Source: JAZKDW01 sp040387375
GTDB taxonomy: Bacteria > Pseudomonadota > Gammaproteobacteria > Burkholderiales > Burkholderiaceae_D
Length of the DNA: 46,643 bases
Direction of reading: 5' to 3'
NCBI GenBank assembly: GCA_040387375.1
Contig: JAZKDW010000054.1
Span: 1-46,643, forward strand
Below the pieces are notes generated by a model. The model was not told where the DNA came from and ran no database searches. It worked only from the letters and a program-made list of their open reading frames with translations. The number at the start of each line of letters is the position of its first letter. Position 1 is the stretch's first letter. This document shows, one piece after another, positions 25,628-33,158 of the stretch. Both the position numbers and the translations under genes were made by a program.

Positions 25628-26773
25628 ATGACAGGACCGCTGCACGGTGTGCGCGTAATCGAAATGGCCGGCATCGGACCCGGGCCATTCTGCACGATGA
25701 TGCTGGCCGATGCCGGTGCCGACGTGCTGCGCATAGAGCGCCGCAACGGGACGTCACCGCTGCCGAAGCTGAATGCCGGGCGTGACCGGATGGACCGCGG
25801 CCGCCGCGTCCTCACTATCGATCTCAAGGCTGACGGCGCGGCTGAAGTGGTTCTCAAGCTGATTGAAGGCGCGGATATCCTGATCGAAGGATTCCGCCCC
25901 GGTGTGATGGAACGGCTCGGCCTGGGACCAGAAATTTGCGCCGGGCGAAATCCGCGCCTGGTGTACGGCCGCATGACTGGCTGGGGCCAGGACGGTCCAT
26001 TGGCCAATGCGGCTGGCCACGATATCAATTACATCGCCTTGAGTGGCGCGCTGCACGCAATCGGCCCGGCCGAGCGCCCGGTGCCGCCACTGAACCTGGT
26101 GGGCGATTTCGGCGGCGGCGCGATGATGCTGGCTTTCGGTGTTGTGTGTGCGCTGTTCGAAGCACGCGCGTCGGGCAAGGGCCAGGTCGTCGATGCGGCG
26201 ATGACGGACGGCGCGGCATTGCTGATGGCGCCGTTCTTCGGCATGCTTGCGGGCGGCCGCTGGACCGACACGCGAGAGGCGAACCTGCTCGATGGCGGCG
26301 CGCCGTTTTATGGGACCTATCGATGCAGCGATGGCGGTTTTGTGTCGATCGGCGCGCTCGAGCCGCAGTTTTATGACTTGTTCCTGAAGCTGATGGAAAT
26401 CGACGATGCGCAGTTCCTTGAGCGGGCCGATCCTTCTCTTTGGCCCCAGTTGCGGTCCAAGCTTGAACAGCGTTTCGCCACCCGCACGCGTGACGATTGG
26501 TGCAAGCTGCTGGAAGGCACTGACGTCTGTTTTGCACCGGTGCTCAGCCTGGCCGAGGCGCCGCATCATCCCCACAACCGCAGCCGCAATGCCTTCGTCG
26601 ATCTGGGCGGGACAATGCAACCGGCGCCCGCGCCGCGTTTCGGGCGGACCGCTTCCGAAGTGCCGCAGGCCAGCCAGATTGGCGTCGCCGTCACGGACGA
26701 GATCCTGGCAGAGGCGGGCTTCGACAGCGCTGCCATTGCCGGGTTAAGGGCCGCCGGCATCGTCACGAACTGA
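25628..26773 (+). CDS. Alpha-methylacyl-CoA racemase
   Basis: A 381-residue family III CoA-transferase fold protein of the racemase branch. GRMTGWGQDGPLANAAGHDINYI with His131 and NLVGDFGGG with Asp160 match the catalytic His/Asp pair of mycobacterial MCR and human AMACR. Arg91 lies in GFRPGVMERLG. It interconverts (R)- and (S)-2-methylacyl-CoA by way of an enolate. This indicates that the cluster's substrate carries an alpha-methyl group with mixed or wrong stereochemistry. The start follows TTTGGAGAAG. It is 101 bases upstream of a MaoC/HpcH pair on the same strand. Confidence 0.9.
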   Translation: MTGPLHGVRVIEMAGIGPGPFCTMMLADAGADVLRIERRNGTSPLPKLNAGRDRMDRGRRVLTIDLKADGAAEVVLKLIEGADILIEGFRPGVMERLGLGPEICAGRNPRLVYGRMTGWGQDGPLANAAGHDINYIALSGALHAIGPAERPVPPLNLVGDFGGGAMMLAFGVVCALFEARASGKGQVVDAAMTDGAALLMAPFFGMLAGGRWTDTREANLLDGGAPFYGTYRCSDGGFVSIGALEPQFYDLFLKLMEIDDAQFLERADPSLWPQLRSKLEQRFATRTRDDWCKLLEGTDVCFAPVLSLAEAPHHPHNRSRNAFVDLGGTMQPAPAPRFGRTASEVPQASQIGVAVTDEILAEAGFDSAAIAGLRAAGIVTN

Positions 26774-26837
26774 GCGGCGCGGCGCCAGCGTAACGGCGAC
26801 TTGTCGATCTGGATATTGACTTCAACGTTCGGTAATG

Positions 26838-26860
26838 TACCATATGCATACATACCAAAC
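26838..26860. promoter_or_regulatory. TGCATAC site before the small MaoC gene
   Basis: TATGCATACATACCAAAC contains the recurrent TGCATAC core (26845-26851) and lies 15 bases before the start codon. A TTGACT hexamer lies at 26816-26821, but no good -10 at proper spacing is seen. Probable operator by recurrence. Confidence 0.35.
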
Positions 26861-26874
26861 GAATGGAGCGACAA

Positions 26875-27330
26875 ATGGCCGGTAAATATTTTGAGGAACT
26901 TGAGGTTGGCGTGACGTTTGCGCATGAAATCAGGCGCACGGTAACGGAATCCGACAATGTCTGGTTTTGCGGCGCAACCTACAATCCGGCGCAGTTGCAT
27001 ATCGATGCTGAATATTGCCGCACCACCGAGTTCGGCAAGCCATTGATGAACAGTGTTTTTACGCTCGGTCTGGTGATCGGCCTGTCGATCCAGGATACGA
27101 CACTGGGAACCACCATCGCCAACCTCGGCATGGACGAGGTCAAGTTTCCGAAGCCGGTATTTGCCGGCGATACGATCCGCTCCGTAACCACCGTGGTTGC
27201 GCGGCGCGAGAGCAAGTCGCGGCCCGATCAGGGCATCGTGACTTTCCGTCACCAGGGTTTTAATCAACGGGATGAAGAAGTCTCGACCTGCCTGCGTCAG
27301 GCATTGATGCTTAAAAGAGGCAAGGCATGA
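26875..27330 (+). CDS. MaoC-family hydratase, single hot-dog domain
   Basis: A 151-residue protein with the hydratase core GATYNPAQLHIDAEYCRTTEFGKPLMN (Asn37, His42, Asp44) and a hot-dog helix after it. Single-domain members act as dimers on small or dicarboxylic enoyl-CoAs such as mesaconyl-CoA or itaconyl-CoA. The ATG at 26875 has GGAG nine bases upstream; an in-frame ATG at 26863 is less likely. Its stop overlaps the start of the HpcH/HpaI lyase gene by ATGA, so hydration and C-C cleavage are probably coupled. Confidence 0.88.
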   Translation: MAGKYFEELEVGVTFAHEIRRTVTESDNVWFCGATYNPAQLHIDAEYCRTTEFGKPLMNSVFTLGLVIGLSIQDTTLGTTIANLGMDEVKFPKPVFAGDTIRSVTTVVARRESKSRPDQGIVTFRHQGFNQRDEEVSTCLRQALMLKRGKA

Positions 27331-28208
27331 GGCTGCGCTCGCTTCTTTTCGTCCCGGCGGACAATGACAAAAAACTGCAGAAGACAGCGGATTGCGCCGC
27401 CGACGCGCTGATCTTCGACCTCGAGGATTCAGTTGCGCCGCCCCGCAAGGCGATTGCCCGTGAGATGTGCGCGGCGCACCTGCAGGCGACCTGGAAAAAG
27501 CGCAACTGGAAAGCGTTTGTCCGCGTCAATCCGTTCTCGGCGCCGGAGTATCTCGACGACCTGGCCGCGGTCGTGATTCCGGGCGTGGATGGCATTGTGC
27601 TGCCGAAGGTTGAAGGCGTGGCGCAGCTTGAACTGATCTGCGCGCAAATCGACGTGCTCGAAGCGCGTGCCGGCATGGAGTGCGGATCAACGAAGGTAGT
27701 GGTGGTCTCCACCGAAACCGCGCGGGCGATGTCGCTACTGCACACTTACGTCAAGAAAGTGCCGCGGCTGGCTGGCCTCACCTGGGGTGCGGAAGACTTG
27801 TCGACCGATATTGGCGCCAGCACCAATCGTGAAGAGGGCGGCGAGCTTTCGCATGTCTATCTGATTGCGCGTTCCATGTGCCTGATGGCGGCACGGGCGT
27901 CGGAAACGGCAGCGATCGACACGCTGTTTTCCGATTTCCGGAATGCTGCCGCGCTCGAAGCCGACTGCATCCAGTCGCGCCGCCGGGGGTTTGTCGGCCG
28001 CATCGCGATCCACCCTGACCAGGTCGAGGTGATCAACCGCTGTTACGCGCCGAGCGCTGAAGATGTCGCGCACGCCCGTCTGGTGGTGGCTGCGTTCGAT
28101 GCCAATCCGGATCTGGGCACGGTCGGTATCGACGGTCGCATGTACGACCGGCCGCACCTGCTGCAGGCACGGCAGACGCTGGCTAATGCGGATGGTTCGG
28201 CGTCCTGA
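27327..28208 (+). CDS. HpcH/HpaI-family CoA-ester lyase (CitE-like)
   Basis: A 293-residue TIM-barrel lyase with RSLLFVPADNDKKLQKT, DALIFDLEDSVAPPRK (Asp31, Glu33, Asp34), LPKVEG, VSTETARAM and GAEDLSTDIGA, the residues that bind Mg2+ and the CoA-ester in citramalyl-CoA and malyl-CoA lyases. It cleaves a 3-hydroxy- or 2-hydroxyacyl-CoA to a short CoA ester and an oxoacid. The ATGA coupling to the MaoC gene resembles itaconate or methylmalyl-CoA modules, but the upstream family III protein is a racemase rather than an itaconate CoA-transferase, so the substrate stays open. Last gene of the catabolic cluster. Confidence 0.88.
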   Translation: MRLRSLLFVPADNDKKLQKTADCAADALIFDLEDSVAPPRKAIAREMCAAHLQATWKKRNWKAFVRVNPFSAPEYLDDLAAVVIPGVDGIVLPKVEGVAQLELICAQIDVLEARAGMECGSTKVVVVSTETARAMSLLHTYVKKVPRLAGLTWGAEDLSTDIGASTNREEGGELSHVYLIARSMCLMAARASETAAIDTLFSDFRNAAALEADCIQSRRRGFVGRIAIHPDQVEVINRCYAPSAEDVAHARLVVAAFDANPDLGTVGIDGRMYDRPHLLQARQTLANADGSAS

Positions 28209-28533
28209 GGTCGACTTTATCGATTCGATTCATGCGGCGTTGCTGAGCGTATCGGTCAAGCGTGGTGGGATTGGGATGAAGGCATCGTGATGCGAGCTCA
28301 GTCTGGATTCCCGCCTGCGCGGGAATGACCGTAGTAATTGGTACGATCTCCACTCTCTTACCACCGTCATTCCCGCGCAAGCGGGAATCCATAACCCGCT
28401 GGCACGAGAAGAACGTCGATATCCTCCAAGCCCGACTTTATCCATTTTGCATGCGACGCCTAAACGCAAACCCGGCGCATGCACGTCATGCGTGAATCAA
28501 CTCCTCGGATGACCTTCCATGCCGCTCTGCGAT
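28209..28533. other. Intergenic region carrying an extragenic inverted repeat
   Basis: No gene is supported. The region separates the convergent lyase gene and the matrixin-like gene, and contains an 88-base hairpin-forming repeat (28304-28391). Confidence 0.6.
28304..28391. repeat. Paired extragenic palindromic repeat
   Basis: Two 26-base units, 28304-28329 and 28366-28391, face each other with one mismatch and a 36-base centre. Each unit is itself partly palindromic (ATTCCCGC...GCGGGAAT). The sequence type GTCATTCCCGCGC...GCGGGAATCCA is a widespread dispersed repeat in proteobacteria. It may act as a bidirectional terminator or RNA stabiliser here. Confidence 0.85.
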
Positions 28534-29301
28534 TCAGGCGCGGCGACGCACGCCGGCCAGGCCCAGCAAACCAGCCATCATCAGAAGCAAGGTGGCTGGA
28601 ACAGGCACAACATTCGGTCCGTAGAGGTGCCTCATTCCCGCAATATCGTCCACATTGGGAAGCATGAATTCATCCTTGTAGAATTCAGACATGACAGAGC
28701 CGGGGGCAGTCGTATGCGCGAGACCAAGGGCATGGCCGATCTGGTGTACGGCCTTGTTAAAAACATTAAAGCCCGGACCGCCATAAGTGGTCTTGAACAG
28801 CTCGTTGACGTTGAAATGGATGTCTCCTGAAACACTGTCGCCGTACACGGGAGGATAGAAGGAGTGCGCCTCGTCAGGCATCGGATGGCCGCCGATGCGG
28901 ATGTCCACGCTGGCGCCGTTCAAGACGTTGACAGCAAAGCCGTTATCGATTCCCTCGACAAAACGAAGATTGGCCACTGATGCCCAGGCGTTGAATGCTG
29001 CCCGTATTTGTGTCAGGTAGCCGTCCGGCATGAAAGCGGACAAGGCCGTAATCTTGCAACCTGCATGTTCAGAGCCGCAATCAGTTCCCGTTGGCATCAG
29101 GCCCCAGGTAATGGTGGCGCCGGTTCCCAATGCCGCAGGACCGAATTTGCCCGGTTTAGATGGGCCGAGGACAAAGTGGGGCGATAGATCCGTCCCGGAA
29201 GTGCCCCCTGTGGCTTGCTGGGCATAGGAAGGTGCGGTCAAGGATGCCGCCGCCAGCGCGCATATCGCCAAAAAATTTCTGAGTTTGAGTCCTGGTTTCA
29301 T
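28534..29301 (-). CDS. Matrixin-like exported protein lacking the catalytic Glu, VPxPAT sorting tail
   Basis: A 255-residue protein. A signal peptide ends after PSYAQ. The metzincin zinc site reads HQIGHALGLAHT: His186, His190 and His196 are kept, but the general base Glu is Gln187 (CAG at 28741-28743 on the complement). The Met-turn (GSVMSEF) is present. The C-terminus VPVPATLLLMMAGLLGLAGVRRRA is a PEP-CTERM-like sorting signal with hydrophobic helix and Arg cluster. A close relative at 30219 keeps HExxH. It is therefore probably a zinc-binding but inactive protein: a decoy, binding protein or regulator of its partner. MKPGLKL is preferred as start for its signal peptide. Confidence 0.85.
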   Translation of the reverse strand: MKPGLKLRNFLAICALAAASLTAPSYAQQATGGTSGTDLSPHFVLGPSKPGKFGPAALGTGATITWGLMPTGTDCGSEHAGCKITALSAFMPDGYLTQIRAAFNAWASVANLRFVEGIDNGFAVNVLNGASVDIRIGGHPMPDEAHSFYPPVYGDSVSGDIHFNVNELFKTTYGGPGFNVFNKAVHQIGHALGLAHTTAPGSVMSEFYKDEFMLPNVDDIAGMRHLYGPNVVPVPATLLLMMAGLLGLAGVRRRA

Positions 29302-29704
29302 GATTTTCCTGAAGTTAGATTGAAAATAATGCCGTGAGGTGTGATTGCTACACACTGAAGCAAGTTGATACAGACCAGAATCCAATCGAAGTAACTTATG
29401 GTCAATATTGCATGATTGTCTTTTAGATAATTACATATGTCAAAAAATATATTAAAAGACAATAATTCTTGTTGATTATTCGCAATTGAACGTCAGGTTT
29501 GTGATTGTGAAACCAGAATTTGATGCTTTCGGCATACAGCGTGACCTCAGGTGTTGGCGCGGCCTGTGATTCATGAGCGGTGACGGAGGCAGGCTTTCCC
29601 CGGCCAACTGGCCGTCGTGAGTTGCGGCTTGGCGGGAAAAGGCAGCATGCTTGTAACAAACTTATCCCTGTGCCCGTACTCCAGCGCGGAACCGCCTCTT
29701 GCCG
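29302..29704. other. AT-rich intergenic region
   Basis: No gene is supported. It is markedly AT-rich between 29320 and 29470 and should hold the promoter of the minus-strand matrixin-like gene, but I find no convincing -35/-10 or -24/-12 pair. Confidence 0.4.
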
Positions 29705-30145
29705 CTACTTGCGCAAGGACTCGACCAGATTACGGAAGTGCGTCAGCGTCGAACTGGCAGCTTCAGGCAGGAAGCGTTGCGGATGATCGGCGCCATAAAG
29801 AGACGGATCACCGGCGTGCGGATATGGCCGCAAGAACCACAGGCCTTTCTGATTTACCTCGTAGCGAATGTCAGTGCTCGAGAGCGGGCCGCTGGCCGCA
29901 GGCTGTGCGAGGCGTATTTCACGCAAGCCAGCGGGGCCCTTGAGAACCTCGTCGATCTTGAGTATGCCGATTTCGAGCGGCTTGGATCCGGGCATGGGTT
30001 TCGGTTCCGTGCGCACCAGCGTCGCCTGCACGATCAGATCGGATTGTTTGACGAGATCAACATCCGTCATCCGGACCCACATCGCGGAAACATGCAGGGC
30101 GGTCACGGCGGCTGCCATGGTGAACAATGTCAATATGGTTTTCAT
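29705..30145 (-). CDS. Small exported protein of unknown function between two matrixins
   Basis: A 146-residue protein with a signal peptide (MKTILTLFTMAAAVTALHVSA) and a probable beta-rich body: DLVKQSDLIVQATLVRTE, KIDEVLKGPAGLREIRLAQP and QKGLWFLRPYPHAG. I do not recognise a named family. The pattern of an early SDLIVxAT strand, a VLKG strand and a later LWFL strand resembles small exported domains I associate with secreted proteins, but that is weak. AGGAG lies upstream of the ATG. It follows the active matrixin gene by 73 bases on the same strand, so it may be a propeptide-like inhibitor, chaperone or substrate. Confidence 0.7.
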   Translation of the reverse strand: MKTILTLFTMAAAVTALHVSAMWVRMTDVDLVKQSDLIVQATLVRTEPKPMPGSKPLEIGILKIDEVLKGPAGLREIRLAQPAASGPLSSTDIRYEVNQKGLWFLRPYPHAGDPSLYGADHPQRFLPEAASSTLTHFRNLVESLRK

Positions 30146-30218
30146 GATGACTCCTGATTACAGTCTCTGATCGGGGGAAACGGCGAGGCGCGTAGCAAGT
30201 ACCAGCGCCGCTTGCCGC

Positions 30219-31001
30219 TCAGGAGCGGCGACGGACACCGGCCATGGCCAGCACGCCAGCCATCATCAACATCAGCGTGGCGGGGATGGGCACGATTGCG
30301 ATCCTGGCCCCATAAAGGGTTTGAATGCCCGCGATATCACCGGCCTGCAGTCCCGTGAAGTCTTCAGTGTAGAACGAGTACATTACCGTGTCCGGGAGGT
30401 CCGTATGAGCGAGCCCAAGAGCATGTCCGATCTCGTGCAAGGCAACGCTGAATATCCAATAGCCGCTACCGTCAATCGTGGTTTTCCATTGATGATTCTG
30501 GTTGAAATGTATATCTCCAGCGATGGTATTGCCGTAAACAGGCGGAAAGTAACTGTGGGCGAGAGTATCAAGGCTCATGTCTTCTCCCCCAATGCGGATG
30601 TCGACACTGGTTCCGGTCAAGGCGTTTACCGGTACACCGTTATCGACTCCCTGGATAAACCGGAGATTTGCTACCGAGGCCCAGGCATCAAACGCCGCGC
30701 TGATTTGTGTCAGGTAGCCGTTCGGCATGAAGGCGGACAAAGCGGTCGTCGTGCAGCCGGCAAATTCAGCTGCGCAACTGACGCCCGATGGCATCAGGCC
30801 CCATGTAACGGTGGCGCCGGTTCCCAATTCCGGCGGCCCCCATTTGCCCGGTACTGATGGACCGAGGGTAAACATGCCGGTGACGGCGGCCGGAGTGCCG
30901 GCTCCATTCACGATTTGCGCCTGCACGGTCGTCGCTACGAATAAGGCTGCCGCCAGCGCCAGCATCGTCAGGAATTTCCTGCTAACGGTAATTGTTTTCA
31001 T
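30219..31001 (-). CDS. Matrixin-like zinc metalloprotease with VPxPAT sorting tail
   Basis: A 260-residue exported metzincin. The signal peptide ends near TTVQAQ. The catalytic motif HEIGHALGLAHT is complete (His189, Glu190, His193, His199) and the Met-turn is DTVMYSF. IVPIPATLMLMMAGVLAMAGVRRRS is a PEP-CTERM-like tail, predicting processing by an exosortase and release or anchoring at the surface. The body is closely similar to the HQxxH protein at 28534 (TGATxTWGLMPxG, AFMPxGYLTQI, SVDIRIGG, GDIHFN). The start at MKTITVSRK has GGGGAACC upstream. Confidence 0.88.
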   Translation of the reverse strand: MKTITVSRKFLTMLALAAALFVATTVQAQIVNGAGTPAAVTGMFTLGPSVPGKWGPPELGTGATVTWGLMPSGVSCAAEFAGCTTTALSAFMPNGYLTQISAAFDAWASVANLRFIQGVDNGVPVNALTGTSVDIRIGGEDMSLDTLAHSYFPPVYGNTIAGDIHFNQNHQWKTTIDGSGYWIFSVALHEIGHALGLAHTDLPDTVMYSFYTEDFTGLQAGDIAGIQTLYGARIAIVPIPATLMLMMAGVLAMAGVRRRS

Positions 31002-31493
31002 CTTGTGGTTCCCCTTTTTTCTGGTGAAGAAATGTGGCCGGAAGATGCCTGCGCTACACGCGGTAACGTAGTAACGCAAGTCCAATTTCAATCGTGCGAA
31101 ACTGAGGATCGAGTATCACACGGTTGTTATTTGCATAAGAAAAAAGACGAGCCAGAGTATAAAAAAGACAACGATTTTGACAGTGCGCAATGCCTTATTT
31201 TTTTTATCGAGGGAATGTAGATATGGATCAAAACATGCGTTGATTGTTGTGCTATCAATGCTCTTCGGACGTGTCGAAAAAGAAAGTTTGCATGCGGTAT
31301 GCGAGGCTAGACTTTAGAGGCGTTCGCGGCTCATGCGGGGCATGAAAGTATCAAGCTGTTTTGGGATTGCGGTAACGCGGATGCGCGGCAAGCCGGCATG
31401 TTGAAATGTGCCATGCGCCGCCGGACAAGGCTGACGCATGGGCTAATGCATGTTGGTACTGCAGCGCTGAAACAGCGCTGCAACAGCGCTCGA
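31002..31493. other. Intergenic region between metalloprotease and aldehyde dehydrogenase genes
   Basis: No gene is supported. It contains the matrixin promoter region (AT-rich around 31100-31260; no clear consensus found) and three tandem 11-base repeats just after the mmsA stop (31462-31490). Confidence 0.45.
31462..31490. repeat. Three tandem 11-base repeats with palindromic core
   Basis: CAGCGCTG recurs at 31462 and 31473, with a third copy CAGCGCT at 31484, a period of exactly 11. Any two copies can pair as a hairpin. The array begins three bases after the stop of the minus-strand dehydrogenase gene, so it may be a terminator or RNA-processing site. Confidence 0.6.
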
Positions 31494-33020
31494 TTATTTC
31501 GCGGTTGGCATCACGAACTCGGCGCCTTTTTCGATGCTTTCGGGCCAGCGTTGCATGATGGATTTCTGTTTGGTGTAAAAGCGTACGCCTTCCTCGCCAT
31601 ACGCATGCGTATCGCCGAACAGGCTCTTTTTCCAGCCGCCAAAACCCTGCCATGCCATCGGTACCGGAATAGGGACGTTGATGCCCACCATGCCGACCTG
31701 AATGCGGCGGCCGAATTCGCGGGCGACGTTGCCGTCACGGGTGAAGCAGCTGACACCGTTGCCGAACTCATGCGCATTGATGAGGTCGATCGCCGTGCCC
31801 AGGTCCGGCACCCGCATGCAGCTCAGTACCGGCCCGAAGATTTCTTCCTTGTAGATGCGCATCTCCGGTGTCACGTGGTCGAACAGCGTGCCGCCGGTCC
31901 AGAAGCCGTTATCACAGCCGGTGCCGGCATCGGCGCCCTTGAAGGTGCGGCCGTCGACCAGCAACTGCGCGCCTTCCTTGACGCCGGCATCGACGTAGCC
32001 ATTGATGCGCGCCAGCGCCGCGCTGCTGACGATCGGGCCCATCTCGGCATCCAGCTCGGTGCCGTTCTTGATCTTCAGCGTCCTGGCGCGCTCGGCCAGC
32101 ATCGGCACCAGGCGCTCGCCGACATCGCCGACCAGCACCGCCACCGAGATTGCCATGCAGCGTTCGCCGGCCGAACCGTAGCCGGCGCCGATCAGCGCAT
32201 CGGCTGCCTGCTCCAGATCGGCGTCCGGCATCACCACCATATGATTTTTTGCGCCGCCGAGGGCCTGGATGCGCTTGCCGTGGCGGGCGCCGGTTTCATA
32301 AATGTAATTGGCGATCGGGGTCGAGCCGACAAACGATACGGCCCGCACGTCCGGATGCACCAGCAAGGCATCGACCGCTTCCTTGTCGCCCTGCACGACG
32401 TTGAAGACACCGTCCGGCAGGCCGGCCTGCTTCAGCAATTCGGCCATCATCAGCGATGCGCTGGGGTCGAGCGGGCTGGGCTTGAGCACAAAGGTATTGC
32501 CGGTGGCGATCGCCAGCGGAAACATCCACATCGGCACCATCACGGGGAAGTTGAACGGCGTGACGCCGGCCACCACACCCAGCGGCTGACGCAGGGTCCA
32601 GTTATCCATGTTGGTCGAGACCTGATCGCTGAAATCGCCTTTCAGCAGTTGCGGTATGCCGCACGCGAATTCGACGATATCGATGCCGCGCGCGACTTCA
32701 CCCTGCGCGTCGGTAAATACCTTGCCGTGTTCGGCGGTGATCAGGTGCGCCAGTTCATCCGAGTGCTGATTCAGCAGCTCCAGAAAACGGAACATCACAC
32801 GCGCGCGCCGGATCGGGGGCGTATCGGCCCATCGCGGAAACGCTGCCGCAGCGGCAGCAACCGCCTGATCGACGTCGGCGCTGCTGGCCAGCAGCACGTT
32901 GCCGCTGATTGCACCCGTGGCCGGGTTGAACACGTCCTGCTTGCGGTCCTGGTTCAGCGTGGTGCGCTGGCCGTTGACCCAATGGGCGATGGTGGCGATG
33001 GCGGGATTCGATGCGTTCAT
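31494..33020 (-). CDS. mmsA: Methylmalonate-semialdehyde dehydrogenase (CoA-acylating)
   Basis: A 508-residue aldehyde dehydrogenase of the MmsA branch: HWVNGQR near the start, TPFNFPVMVPMWMFPLAIATGNTFVLKPS, GGAKNHMVVMPDAD and the nucleophile Cys in GSAGERCMAISVAVLVG. The family converts methylmalonate or malonate semialdehyde plus CoA and NAD to propionyl- or acetyl-CoA. Two in-frame ATGs compete; the one at 33020 is preferred because GGAG is nine bases away, against three for 33026. Divergent from a LysR gene that probably controls it. Could feed on products of methyl-branched acid breakdown. Confidence 0.92.
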   Translation of the reverse strand: MNASNPAIATIAHWVNGQRTTLNQDRKQDVFNPATGAISGNVLLASSADVDQAVAAAAAAFPRWADTPPIRRARVMFRFLELLNQHSDELAHLITAEHGKVFTDAQGEVARGIDIVEFACGIPQLLKGDFSDQVSTNMDNWTLRQPLGVVAGVTPFNFPVMVPMWMFPLAIATGNTFVLKPSPLDPSASLMMAELLKQAGLPDGVFNVVQGDKEAVDALLVHPDVRAVSFVGSTPIANYIYETGARHGKRIQALGGAKNHMVVMPDADLEQAADALIGAGYGSAGERCMAISVAVLVGDVGERLVPMLAERARTLKIKNGTELDAEMGPIVSSAALARINGYVDAGVKEGAQLLVDGRTFKGADAGTGCDNGFWTGGTLFDHVTPEMRIYKEEIFGPVLSCMRVPDLGTAIDLINAHEFGNGVSCFTRDGNVAREFGRRIQVGMVGINVPIPVPMAWQGFGGWKKSLFGDTHAYGEEGVRFYTKQKSIMQRWPESIEKGAEFVMPTAK

Positions 33021-33117
33021 GATCATGGGCTCCGTTTATGGTGAGTTGTTCTGGTTTTTTGACAACTTGAGTATATGGGCCGCGCAACGATCCGGGAATC
33101 CCGGTAAACTGACTTCT

Positions 33118-33137
33118 TTGTTCAGATAAATGAACAA
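33118..33137. promoter_or_regulatory. LysR-type operator between mmsA and its divergent regulator
   Basis: TTGTTCA and TGAACAA form perfect 7-base arms around six bases, a dyad typical of LysR binding sites. It lies 21 bases before the LysR start and about 100 before mmsA. Autoregulation and mmsA control are inferred from position. Confidence 0.5.
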
Positions 33138-33158
33138 TCAACCGATGGATTAAAAAAG

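Noticed and set aside
25628..28208. Calling these three genes an itaconate degradation operon
   Set aside because: The MaoC/lyase pair would fit, but the first gene has the His/Asp pair of alpha-methylacyl-CoA racemases, so the label would overstate the evidence.
28534..29301. Annotating the HQxxH matrixin as an active protease
   Set aside because: The general base Glu is Gln in the DNA; only zinc binding is supported.
31398..33044. 548-codon open frame on the plus strand
   Set aside because: Antisense shadow of mmsA; composition is His/Arg/Ala-rich as expected from the complement of a high-GC gene and no motif is present.
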